Shown: piece by piece, positions 1 through 6,381 of the stretch
Position numbering within the stretch: position 1 is the first letter of the stretch
Layout of the letters: the number at the start of each line of letters is the position of its first letter
From: Clostridiales bacterium
GTDB taxonomy: Bacteria > Bacillota > Clostridia > Peptostreptococcales > Anaerovoracaceae
NCBI GenBank assembly: GCA_009778945.1
Contig: WRFF01000075.1
Span: forward strand, 1-8,102
DNA: 8,102 bases
Direction: 5' to 3'
The notes under the pieces: model-generated
The model's input: the letters and a program-made list of their open reading frames with translations, nothing else
Databases searched by the model: none
What the model was told of the DNA's origin: nothing
Translations under genes and position numbers: made by a program

Positions 1-77
1 TACCAAACGATTACGAAACAATTAATATTTATACACATTTCGACATGTTTCGACAAACTTCGACAAATTGTTAAATA
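1..77. other. AT-rich intergenic region with phased TTCGACA repeats
   Basis: This stretch lies downstream of the HAD phosphatase stop codon and shows no gene. It is clearly more AT-rich than the rest of the window. TTCGACA occurs three times, at 39-45, 49-55 and 59-65, with a period of exactly 10 bases. The repeats are flanked by a 9-bp inverted repeat, TAATATTTA at 23-31 and TAAATATTA at 72-80, the latter including the HAD stop codon. A second 7-bp inverted repeat pairs 14-20 with 46-52. TTATACACA at 29-37 fits the loose DnaA-box pattern TTATNCACA, which could be chance. I see no GC-rich stem followed by a T-run, so no classical terminator is visible. The region may regulate a gene to the left, which is outside the window. 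Confidence 0.5.
39..65. repeat. Three TTCGACA direct repeats, 10-bp period
   Basis: Identical 7-mers start at 39, 49 and 59. The first two are preceded by an additional T and the last two are followed by AA. A 10-bp period puts the copies on nearly the same face of the helix, which is typical of clustered protein-binding sites. The function is unknown. Confidence 0.6.
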
Positions 78-755
78 TTATTTTAAAAGCAGTTCCGGTA
101 ATTCACTCCAGCTTTTGAGTACAATATCCGGTTCGGGCGCGTCGGCGCGCTTTTCCGGCGGCAGCGCGACCGACCAGTCGACCAAGACGCAGAAACAGCC
201 TGCCGCGCGCGCGGCCTCCATATCATGCTTCGTATCGCCGATCATAAGCGCGTGTTCCGGTGTACTTCCGAGCGCCTTAAGCGTCAGAAACAAAGGTTCC
301 GGATCAGGTTTGTGCTTTGTTGTCTCGTCCGCCGTCACAAGCGCGTCGAAAAAAGGCATCAATCCGAAATGCTCCAACCCTTGCGCCGTCGAACGCCGCA
401 GCCGCGAAGTCGGGATCCCGAGTTTATATCCGCGCGCCTTCAACAGCGAAAGCGCTTCGGCCGCCCCTTCGTACGGATGAACCTCGTTCAAATATCGGCC
501 CCGCTGATACGAGCGATAGGTATCCACTGCGACATCCACAGGAATCTCCGGCATGATGCGCGCCATGCTCACCGCGAGCACTTCCCCGAATGTTGCCCTG
601 AGCTCCGAAGTTTCGATGTCGCGCCCCGTCAGTTCCCGCACCGCGTAACGCCAGGAATTCAGCACGAGATCGTTCGTGTCCATCAGCGTCCCGTCGTAAT
701 CGACGAGCAGCGTATCGACCGCATCCAAACCAGGGATCAGCATTTCCTTATGCAT
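78..755 (-). CDS. HAD-superfamily hydrolase, PpaX/phosphoglycolate phosphatase-like
   Basis: This 225-residue protein is the usual size for a HAD subfamily IA phosphatase with a small helical cap. Motif I is D19-Y-D21-G-T-L, giving the nucleophile and the acid/base aspartates. Motif II is the G-I-P-T-S-R segment near T116/S117. Motif III is the lysine in the H-K-P-D-P-E-P segment (K149). Motif IV is G173-D174 with D178, binding Mg2+. The K-P-D-P-E-P block, the G-D-x-x-H-D block and the V-D-W segment near 192 recall Bacillus PpaX, the pyrophosphatase linked to HPr(Ser-P) dephosphorylation. Phosphoglycolate phosphatase is an alternative, and substrate cannot be assigned from motifs. The start at 755 overlaps the prfB stop by 8 bases (ATGCATAA) and has only a weak ribosome binding site, suggesting coupled translation. 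M5 at 743 is another possible start, but AAGGA lies too close to it. It is probably the last gene of the serS-prfB operon and probably cytoplasmic. Confidence 0.9.
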   Translation of the reverse strand: MHKEMLIPGLDAVDTLLVDYDGTLMDTNDLVLNSWRYAVRELTGRDIETSELRATFGEVLAVSMARIMPEIPVDVAVDTYRSYQRGRYLNEVHPYEGAAEALSLLKARGYKLGIPTSRLRRSTAQGLEHFGLMPFFDALVTADETTKHKPDPEPLFLTLKALGSTPEHALMIGDTKHDMEAARAAGCFCVLVDWSVALPPEKRADAPEPDIVLKSWSELPELLLK

Positions 756-1860
756 CTTTATCTTTTTGCTTGAGCTTCTCGTTGATAAAGAGATCGATAT
801 CCCCGTCCATGACCGCCTGCACGTTGCCGTTCTCCGCGTCCGTGCGATGATCCTTCACGAGCGAATAGGGGTGGAACACATAGGAACGGATCTGACTGCC
901 CCACGCGATCTGGCTGTAATCCCCTGCGATCTCCGCGAGATTGTCCTTGTGCTCCTGTTCCGCGATCTCAAGAAGTTTCGATTTCAGGATGCGCATGGCG
1001 ACTTCTTTGTTCTGATGCTGCGAGCGTTCGTTTTGACAGGTGACGACAATATTCGTGGGCAGATGCGTGATGCGGATCGCCGAATCCGTCTTGTTGACAT
1101 GCTGCCCGCCGGCGCCGCTTGAGCGGTAGGTGTCGACGCGGATATCGTCCGGAGAGATCTCCACTTGAATGTCGTCATCAATCTCCGGCATGACGTCGAC
1201 GCTTGCGAAACTCGTCTGGCGTTTGCCCTGCGCGTTGAACGGCGAGATGCGCACGAGCCGGTGCACGCCTTTTTCGTTCTTCAGATAACCGTAGGCGTTT
1301 TCGCCTTCGACTGAAAACGTCGCGCTTTTGATGCCCGCGTCGTCCGCGCTTTGCAGGTCGAGCATTTTGACCTTGTATTTCTTCTGTTCCGCCCAGCGCG
1401 TGTACATGCGCAGCAGCATTTCCGCCCAATCCTGGCTGTCCGTGCCGCCCGCGCCCGAATGCACGGTCACGATTGCACTGCTCGCATCGTGTTCGCCGTC
1501 CAGCAGATTTGCGATCTTTGTCTGCGCAAGGTCCTTTGTCAGATGCTGATAAGCCTCGTTTGACTCAACCGCAAGCGAAGCGTCGTCCGGGTCTTCCTCC
1601 GCCAGTTCGATCAGCACGGCCAGATCCTCGTATTCGGAGCGAAGCTGCGCGAAGCGCTCCAACTTTCCGTCGAGTCCCTTCTTTTCCTTCAGCAGTTTGC
1701 TGGCTGTCTCATGATCGTCCCAGAAACCCTGCTGCTCACTCTCGTTCCGTATCGTCTCGAGCCGTGCGGAAACAGACGCGATGTCCATCGCGCTCTCAAG
1801 TTCCGCAAGTTCGTCTTTCAGCGTATTCAGTTCCAGTTTGATTTGATCCGGCGTAGGCAT
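748..1860 (-). CDS. prfB: Peptide chain release factor 2 (RF2)
   Basis: RF2 recognises UGA and UAA stop codons and triggers peptidyl-tRNA hydrolysis on the ribosome. The 370-residue product is full length. An N-terminal helical domain covers roughly residues 1-110. The stop-codon-reading tripeptide S-P-F is at 206-208, which marks RF2 rather than RF1 (P-x-T). The catalytic G-G-Q is at 251-253 in the S-S-G-A-G-G-Q-H-V-N block. The C-terminal part (S-Y-V-F-H-P-Y-S, then V-Q-A-V-M-D-G-D-I) closely resembles Bacillus RF2. Unusually, the gene is one uninterrupted frame: where most RF2 genes have CTT-TGA-C and a +1 frameshift, this one reads A24-M25-D26 with no stop. The ATG at 1860 overlaps the serS stop as TAATG and has no strong ribosome binding site, so translation is probably coupled to serS. 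Confidence 0.97.
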   Translation of the reverse strand: MPTPDQIKLELNTLKDELAELESAMDIASVSARLETIRNESEQQGFWDDHETASKLLKEKKGLDGKLERFAQLRSEYEDLAVLIELAEEDPDDASLAVESNEAYQHLTKDLAQTKIANLLDGEHDASSAIVTVHSGAGGTDSQDWAEMLLRMYTRWAEQKKYKVKMLDLQSADDAGIKSATFSVEGENAYGYLKNEKGVHRLVRISPFNAQGKRQTSFASVDVMPEIDDDIQVEISPDDIRVDTYRSSGAGGQHVNKTDSAIRITHLPTNIVVTCQNERSQHQNKEVAMRILKSKLLEIAEQEHKDNLAEIAGDYSQIAWGSQIRSYVFHPYSLVKDHRTDAENGNVQAVMDGDIDLFINEKLKQKDKDA

Positions 1861-1862
1861 TA
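1858..1862 (-). other. TAATG stop-start junction of serS and prfB
   Basis: On the minus strand the serS stop TAA (1862-1860) and the prfB ATG (1860-1858) share one base. There is no good Shine-Dalgarno at normal spacing before prfB, with only a GGACG some 12 bases upstream. Termination-reinitiation coupling is therefore the simplest reading. Confidence 0.7.
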
Positions 1863-3131
1863 TCGAATCACGTCCGTCCCGACGTACGGCCTGAGAACCT
1901 CCGGAACCGCGACGCTGCCGTCGGCCTGCTGGAAATTCTCAATGATCGCGGCGACCGTGCGGCCCACCGCAAGACCCGATCCGTTCAGCGTATGGACGAA
2001 TTCCGGCTTGGCGCCCGGCTCGCGGCGGAAACGGATCCCCGCGCGGCGCGCCTGATAATCCGTGAAATTGCTGCAGGAGCTGATTTCGACATAACGCCCG
2101 TAACTCGGCATCCAGACTTCAATGTCATAGGTTTTTGCGGATGAAAAACCGAGGTCGCCCGTCGAAAGCGCGACCACACGGTACGGAAGGCCGATCCGTT
2201 TCAGCACTTCCTCCGCCGCAACTGTCAGCGATTCAAGTTCCTCCCAACTCTCTTCCGGCTTAGAAAACTTTACAAGTTCGACTTTATTGAACTGATGCAC
2301 GCGGATAAGGCCGCGCGTGTCGCGTCCGGCGGATCCTGCCTCTTTGCGGAAGCAAGGCGTGTACGCCGTGACATAGACCGGAAGATCTTTCGCGTCCAGA
2401 ATCTCATCCATAAACAGATTTGTCAGCGGCACTTCCGCCGTCGGCACGAGGAAGAAATCCTGCTGCGTCACATGGTACATATCCTCTTCAAATTTCGGAA
2501 GCTGTCCCGTGCCGGTCATCGAAGCGCGGTTCACCATAAAAGGCGGCAGGATTTCCTTGTAGCCATGCTCGCCCGTGTGCAGGTCCAGCATAAAATTGGT
2601 CACCGAGCGCTCCAGCCTGGCGCCGAACCCTTTGCTCACCGTAAAGCGTGTCCCGGAAATCTTCACCGCGCGCTCAAAATCAAAGATATCGAGTTCCGTC
2701 CCGAGCTCCCAATGGGGTTTCGGTTCAAAATCAAAAGCCGTCGGTTCCCCGAAACGGCGCTGTTCGACATTCTCGCTGTCGTCCGCGCCCACGGGGACCG
2801 AAGCGTCCGGCGTATTCGGGATTCCGAGCAGCGCGTCCTTCAGCTTCTCCTCGATCTCGGCAAGCTGCGCGTCGTCCTCTTTGATCTGCTCCGACAGCGC
2901 TTTCATCTCCGCCATGATGGCAACAGAGTCGCCGCCTGTTTTTTTGATCTGCGGAATCTCCTTTGAAACCGCGTTCTGCCGACTCTTTTTCTGCTCCGCG
3001 TTCGCAATGATCCCGCGCCGTTTTTCATCAAGCGCCAGCGCTTCCGCGAGCCCGTAATCTCCTTTGCCGCGGCTTTCCACCGCTGTCTTTACCGTGTCAT
3101 ATTCTTCTCTGATCCTTCTGATATCCAGCAT
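1860..3131 (-). CDS. serS: Seryl-tRNA synthetase
   Basis: This class II aminoacyl-tRNA synthetase charges tRNA-Ser (and tRNA-Sec where present) with serine in the cytoplasm. At 423 residues it matches the usual bacterial length. The M-L-D-I start fits the family N-terminus. Residues about 30-105 are rich in charged residues and form the long coiled-coil arm that grips the tRNA-Ser variable arm. The catalytic core follows: T-A-E at 231-233 in the serine pocket; motif 2 around 261-285 (F-R-K-E-A-G-S-A-G-R-D-T-R-G); the S-S-C-S-N-F segment at 351-356; and motif 3 around 388-400 with R391 in A-V-G-R-T. It is the first gene of the tight serS-prfB-HAD cluster. The closest strong SD-like sequence (AGAAGG) ends about 18 bases before the ATG, which is too far for normal use, so the structured leader at 3132-3249 may matter for initiation. 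No T-box is visible. Confidence 0.98.
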   Translation of the reverse strand: MLDIRRIREEYDTVKTAVESRGKGDYGLAEALALDEKRRGIIANAEQKKSRQNAVSKEIPQIKKTGGDSVAIMAEMKALSEQIKEDDAQLAEIEEKLKDALLGIPNTPDASVPVGADDSENVEQRRFGEPTAFDFEPKPHWELGTELDIFDFERAVKISGTRFTVSKGFGARLERSVTNFMLDLHTGEHGYKEILPPFMVNRASMTGTGQLPKFEEDMYHVTQQDFFLVPTAEVPLTNLFMDEILDAKDLPVYVTAYTPCFRKEAGSAGRDTRGLIRVHQFNKVELVKFSKPEESWEELESLTVAAEEVLKRIGLPYRVVALSTGDLGFSSAKTYDIEVWMPSYGRYVEISSCSNFTDYQARRAGIRFRREPGAKPEFVHTLNGSGLAVGRTVAAIIENFQQADGSVAVPEVLRPYVGTDVIR

Positions 3132-3136
3132 AATAT

Positions 3137-3159
3137 TTTGCTCTATATCCCTTCTGACA
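3137..3159 (-). repeat. Serine-synthetase leader repeat, copy B (hairpin with AGAAGG loop)
   Basis: This 23-base core matches 19 of 23 positions in copy A at 3219-3241, and the similarity extends weakly to about 3171. On the minus strand, arms TTTTGTGTC and GATATAGAG pair over 9 positions, four of them G-U, around the loop AGAAGG (3141-3164). The loop is Shine-Dalgarno-like but ends 18 bases from the serS ATG. Confidence 0.55.
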
Positions 3160-3198
3160 CAAAATCTTTTACGGCGCCGCTAAAATGCCTCCGGCGGC

Positions 3199-3218
3199 GT
3201 GTGAAAAGTTTTTCACAC
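3199..3218. promoter_or_regulatory. Near-perfect 20-bp inverted repeat, possible operator
   Basis: The minus strand reads GTGTGAAAAACTTTTCACAC: 9-base arms with only 2 central bases, so as RNA it would form 8 pairs and a 4-base loop. TGTGA and TCACA half-sites are 8 bases apart, similar in style to CRP/FNR-type operators, though the classical spacing there is 6 (TGTGA) or 4 (FNR TTGAT). It is not followed by a T-run, so a terminator is unlikely. Confidence 0.4.
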
Positions 3219-3241
3219 TTTGCCCTATGTCCTTTCCGACA
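3219..3241 (-). repeat. Serine-synthetase leader repeat, copy A (hairpin with GGAAAG loop)
   Basis: This is the partner of the repeat at 3137-3159, just after the UPF0182 stop codon. On the minus strand, arms TTTATGTC and GACATAGG pair over 8 positions, two of them G-U, around the loop GGAAAG (3224-3245). The substitutions between the two copies fall in the loop or keep the stem paired. Confidence 0.55.
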
Positions 3242-3249
3242 TAAATTTT

Positions 3250-6200
3250 TCACTGCGCCGTCATATCCGCCGCCGTGCTGTCCGAAGCTACCGGCGTATC
3301 TGTCGCATTGGATGTGACGCCGACTCCCGTCGGCGCGGCTGTTTCGGATGTGACGCCGTCTGCCGACGGCGCGGCCGCATTGGATGTGACGCCGACTCCC
3401 GTCGGCGCAGTTGTACTGCCTCCCGCGAGCTGCGAGAGATAATTGCCGAGCGCGGCCTGCGCCTGGCCGTACGCTGCCCAGTCGCCGTTTTTCAGCGCAT
3501 TCTGCGCGTCGTTATACGCGCCTTCCGCCGCTGCGATCAGGTCCTGCTGCGACATCCCGACGGAACTGCCGGAGCCACTGCTCCCGCCGCCGGAACCTCC
3601 GCCACCGGAACCTCCGCCCGATTGATCCGCGTCGCTCCCACCCGGCGGCGTCGACGCTCCGTCTCCCACGCCGTCGCCGAACATTTCATCGAGCGCGCCC
3701 GCGAGCGTCGATTGATACGCGATCTTGTCGTTATAGTAGACGACTACGCGTTTGACCTCCGGCATCGAGCTGTTGTTCGCCTGCAGGTAGATGGGTTCCA
3801 CATACATGATCGAATCCTTGATCGGGATGACAAACATATTGCCGCGCCGGTACTCGGAACCCGAGTTTTGCCACAGCGCGAAGTCTTGCGAAATAGTCGT
3901 GTCCTGCGCAATCTGCGCGTCGATCTGGCTCGGCCCCATGACGGTTTTGCCCTTTGGCAACTGAAGCAGGACAAGTTTTCCGTAATTCGCGCCGTCGTTG
4001 CGCGCGATCAGCAGGCTGATCATATTGTTCTTTGTCGCCGGCGTATAAGGAACCGAATTGACAAATTCGGCGGTTTTCTCGCCCGGCAACTGCATGATGT
4101 AATAATTCGGCGTCATCGGGACTTCCTGGTCGCTCGCGCCGACTTTTTCGTTCGCGATAGCCCAGCGGTCTTCCCCCTGATAGAAGACGCCCACGTCCTT
4201 CACATGATACCGTGCGTAGATATTGGCCTGGATCGTCAGCATCGTCGCGGGATAGCGGATATGCTGCTGTACGCCGGCCGGCATCTGGCTGATCGGTTTG
4301 AACAGCACCGGGAAAATCTTGCTCAAGGTATTCGCGACCGGATCGTTTCCGTTCACGAGATAGTAGCCGGTATCGCCCGTATAAGCGTCGATTACAACCT
4401 TCACCGAATTGCGGATATAGTTTGTCGTGCTGCCCGTGCTGTAGGGTTCCGAATACGGATAGTTGCTGTTCGTGGTGTACGCGTCGATGATCCAGTAGAG
4501 TTTGCCGTTCGCCGTCACCATATACGGATCCGAATAACTGAGGTACGGCATGATTTCCTGCACGCGCTGCTCGATATTACGGTTGATGATGATGCGCGAA
4601 TTTGAATTGATATTGGCGCCCACAAGCAGTTTCATGCTCTGCTCGCGGATCGCAAACATCAGGCGGTTGAACGGGGTCATATGAATGCCGCTGTCGGCCG
4701 CCTGATAGGTCGTCAAAACATTGCTCTCACCCTGCGGATAATCAAATTCCTTCTCGTCCGTCCCGACCACAATATATTGGTTGGTAAGTTCGCCGAAGTA
4801 AATCTCCGGCCTTGTGATTTTAATCTCTTTAACCTGGGATTCCGGCGGAATGTTCTTGATCAGCATGTCCGGCTGGCCGCTCGCCGTTACTTGATCCACA
4901 CGGGACAGCGTAATGCCGTAGCCGTGTGTGTATTTCAGATGCAGATTGAGCCATTCCTGCGGCACTTTTGTCTCATCGATTTCGCGCGCGGCGATAAAGA
5001 CCTGCGTATATTCACCGTTGATCATATAACGATCCACATTCACGTCATTGAAATCATAATACTGCCGGATCGACTGTGTGGAATTGTAGAAAGTCTTCGC
5101 CGGATCATAGTCGTTGATGCGGATATTCTTGATGGTATCCGAATTGTTCAAAATGTCCGCGCCGGTAAGATCGTTATTTGCCGGGAAATTCTGTATTTTC
5201 ACGTTTGCAAGATCATAGGCTTGCTGCGTGAACGCGATATTGTAAGAGAGATAGGGGCCTTCTTTGTTGATCGCATCGGGATCGACGACAAGGTTTTGCA
5301 CAACCGCGCCCGTGATAGCGCCGACAATGCCCACGCCGATCATGATCACGGGGATCATAAAAGTGGTTTTGACCCGCTTCCTGCCCACGCCGACCGCAAA
5401 GAAGACTGCCGCAAATACGGACAGCACCATGAGGATGCGCAGCATCCAAAGATTCACGTGAATATCCGTATAGCCCGCGCCGTAGAGCACTTCGGTGCGC
5501 GTATAGAGCAGGTCGAACTGCTGCAGGAAAAAGCTCACGCCGAGCATCAGGAAAAAGAGTATGCCCAGCACAATGATCTGCTTGCTCGCAACATAGATGA
5601 GTTCCTTGAAATGCCCGCCACCCGAAGACTGCGGTTCCGGACGCGCCTGCGCGTTCGTCTCCACCATTTCCGGATCGATGCCGAAACTGCGCATCAGGGC
5701 CTCCATGAACGGGCTCGGCTTTTTGGGTTGTTGCTGTTGCTGTTTGCGGCGCGCTCCGAGTTCGTCCTCCGGATCGTCCGCGTCGACGGGAATCGCTTTC
5801 GGAGGCAGGACAGAAAGCAGAATTCCGTAATAGATAAATGTCAGAAGAGCAAAAACAACAATGCCAACGATGATGGTGTCGTTCAAATCATGAATAAAAT
5901 TGAGCCTGAACGTGTAGAAACTGACATCGAGGCCGAAGATCGGATCTTTGATGCCAAAATTCGTACTGTTTTTGAACTGCAGCGCGTCCATCCAAATGCT
6001 CGATGTAGCCTGCGCCGTGATAATGAGCGAGGAAAACGCAGCGAGGACAAGTGAAAGGCGGTTTTGTCCTTTCGGGCCAAGTTTCTCTTCGGCGACGATA
6101 AGGCGTTTATGATAACCGCGGTTGATCGCTTTCAAATAGAAGTAGCCAACAAGGAAAAGCCCGACAAAGACCGGTATGCCGATCCATAGCTGCGTAAACA

Positions 6201-6345
6201 ACTGTGTCAGAAATACGGGAAGATACCCCAGATCCATAAACCAGAGAATATTGGTGATGAATCCGGAAAGCGCAGCAAGCACAATAATTAAAATAACCGC
6301 GACCACAATAATAATGGTGATAGCTTTCCTGGTTTTGGTGCTCAT
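3250..6345 (-). CDS. UPF0182 family integral membrane protein
   Basis: This is a 1031-residue protein of unknown function, recognised by overall architecture and family-like blocks such as G-A-G-Y-T-D near 289-294. The N-terminal part has about seven membrane helices (roughly 8-30, 45-70, 97-116, 157-180, 252-273, 299-320, 327-350). A large, probably extracytoplasmic domain covers about 351-890. A Gly/Ser-rich linker (about 891-930) leads to a helical segment (about 931-974) with A-L-K-N-G-D-W-A-A-Y-G, seen in other UPF0182 proteins. The end (975-1031) is Ala/Thr/Ser-rich with three 12-residue repeats. The loop between helices 4 and 5 (about 183-245) is unusually hydrophilic, with acidic residues, a five-glutamine run and prolines. 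The ATG at 6345 follows AGAAAGGA at 7 bases, so the start is secure. It lies 36 bases after the PEP-repeat gene and is probably cotranscribed with it. Confidence 0.9.
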   Translation of the reverse strand: MSTKTRKAITIIIVVAVILIIVLAALSGFITNILWFMDLGYLPVFLTQLFTQLWIGIPVFVGLFLVGYFYLKAINRGYHKRLIVAEEKLGPKGQNRLSLVLAAFSSLIITAQATSSIWMDALQFKNSTNFGIKDPIFGLDVSFYTFRLNFIHDLNDTIIVGIVVFALLTFIYYGILLSVLPPKAIPVDADDPEDELGARRKQQQQQPKKPSPFMEALMRSFGIDPEMVETNAQARPEPQSSGGGHFKELIYVASKQIIVLGILFFLMLGVSFFLQQFDLLYTRTEVLYGAGYTDIHVNLWMLRILMVLSVFAAVFFAVGVGRKRVKTTFMIPVIMIGVGIVGAITGAVVQNLVVDPDAINKEGPYLSYNIAFTQQAYDLANVKIQNFPANNDLTGADILNNSDTIKNIRINDYDPAKTFYNSTQSIRQYYDFNDVNVDRYMINGEYTQVFIAAREIDETKVPQEWLNLHLKYTHGYGITLSRVDQVTASGQPDMLIKNIPPESQVKEIKITRPEIYFGELTNQYIVVGTDEKEFDYPQGESNVLTTYQAADSGIHMTPFNRLMFAIREQSMKLLVGANINSNSRIIINRNIEQRVQEIMPYLSYSDPYMVTANGKLYWIIDAYTTNSNYPYSEPYSTGSTTNYIRNSVKVVIDAYTGDTGYYLVNGNDPVANTLSKIFPVLFKPISQMPAGVQQHIRYPATMLTIQANIYARYHVKDVGVFYQGEDRWAIANEKVGASDQEVPMTPNYYIMQLPGEKTAEFVNSVPYTPATKNNMISLLIARNDGANYGKLVLLQLPKGKTVMGPSQIDAQIAQDTTISQDFALWQNSGSEYRRGNMFVIPIKDSIMYVEPIYLQANNSSMPEVKRVVVYYNDKIAYQSTLAGALDEMFGDGVGDGASTPPGGSDADQSGGGSGGGGSGGGSSGSGSSVGMSQQDLIAAAEGAYNDAQNALKNGDWAAYGQAQAALGNYLSQLAGGSTTAPTGVGVTSNAAAPSADGVTSETAAPTGVGVTSNATDTPVASDSTAADMTAQ
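3314..3421 (-). repeat. Three 36-bp in-frame tandem repeats, each with a hairpin
   Basis: Units are 3314-3349, 3350-3385 and 3386-3421, and they encode 12-residue repeats in the UPF0182 C-terminal tail. Each unit contains a 7-bp GC-rich stem with a 4-base loop (3318-3335, 3354-3371, 3390-3407). In the mRNA, units 1 and 3 have arms CGCCGAC/GTCGGCG with a GGGA loop, which fits the GNRA tetraloop pattern. The middle unit has arms CGCCGTC/GACGGCG with a GGCA loop. The arms are flanked by a possible G-U pair. The sequence GCATTGGAT at 3305-3313, repeated at 3377-3385, hints at a further degenerate unit. Confidence 0.85.
3556..3635 (-). repeat. Gly/Ser linker-coding low-complexity tract
   Basis: Short repeats built on CCGGAACCTCCGCC (plus strand) encode runs of Gly and Ser joining the UPF0182 core to its C-terminal helical segment. 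Flexible linkers at this point look natural for a multi-domain envelope protein. Length is likely to vary between strains. Confidence 0.6.
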
Positions 6346-6352
6346 AATCAGT

Positions 6353-6360
6353 TCCTTTCT
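6353..6360 (-). promoter_or_regulatory. Ribosome binding site of the UPF0182 gene
   Basis: AGAAAGGA on the minus strand ends 7 bases before the ATG at 6345. It is the strongest Shine-Dalgarno in the window and fixes that start. Just upstream (6361-6376) an 8-base sequence, ATAACCAT on the minus strand, is repeated in tandem. Confidence 0.85.
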
Positions 6361-6381
6361 ATGGTTATATGGTTATGCCCC

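Larger units (their letters stand above)
3132..3249 (-). promoter_or_regulatory. Structured serS leader / intergenic region with repeats
   Basis: This 118-bp gap separates the UPF0182 stop from the serS ATG. Read on the minus strand it holds, in order: hairpin A (3245-3224); a near-perfect 20-bp inverted repeat (3218-3199); a GC-rich palindromic segment flanked by TTTTA and TAAAA (3185-3167); and hairpin B (3164-3141), a diverged copy of A. None of the stems is followed by a T-run, so no intrinsic terminator is clear, and UPF0182 transcription may run into serS. No convincing -35/-10 pair is visible. The gap is too short for a T-box leader and lacks the T-box core sequence. The density of inverted repeats suggests post-transcriptional control of serS or an operator; both are inference. 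Confidence 0.5.

Noticed and set aside
29..37. DnaA box as evidence of a replication origin
   Set aside because: A single match to a pattern with one free position is expected by chance about once per few tens of kilobases, and no origin genes are nearby.
748..1860. Release factor 1 (prfA) as an alternative
   Set aside because: The S-P-F tripeptide and the C-terminal blocks match RF2; the RF1 P-x-T motif is absent.
3199..3218. Intrinsic terminator of the UPF0182 gene
   Set aside because: The stem is AT-rich and is followed by GCCGCC on the minus strand, not by a T-run.
3132..3249. T-box riboswitch before serS
   Set aside because: The gap is only 118 bases, has no T-box core sequence and has no terminator with a T-run.
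3220..6054. Two long plus-strand open frames (3220-4605 and 4681-6054) opposite the UPF0182 gene
   Set aside because: Their products are Arg/His-rich and low in recognisable domains, and they lie wholly antisense to a well-supported membrane protein with a good ribosome binding site. They are explained by codon bias of the true gene.
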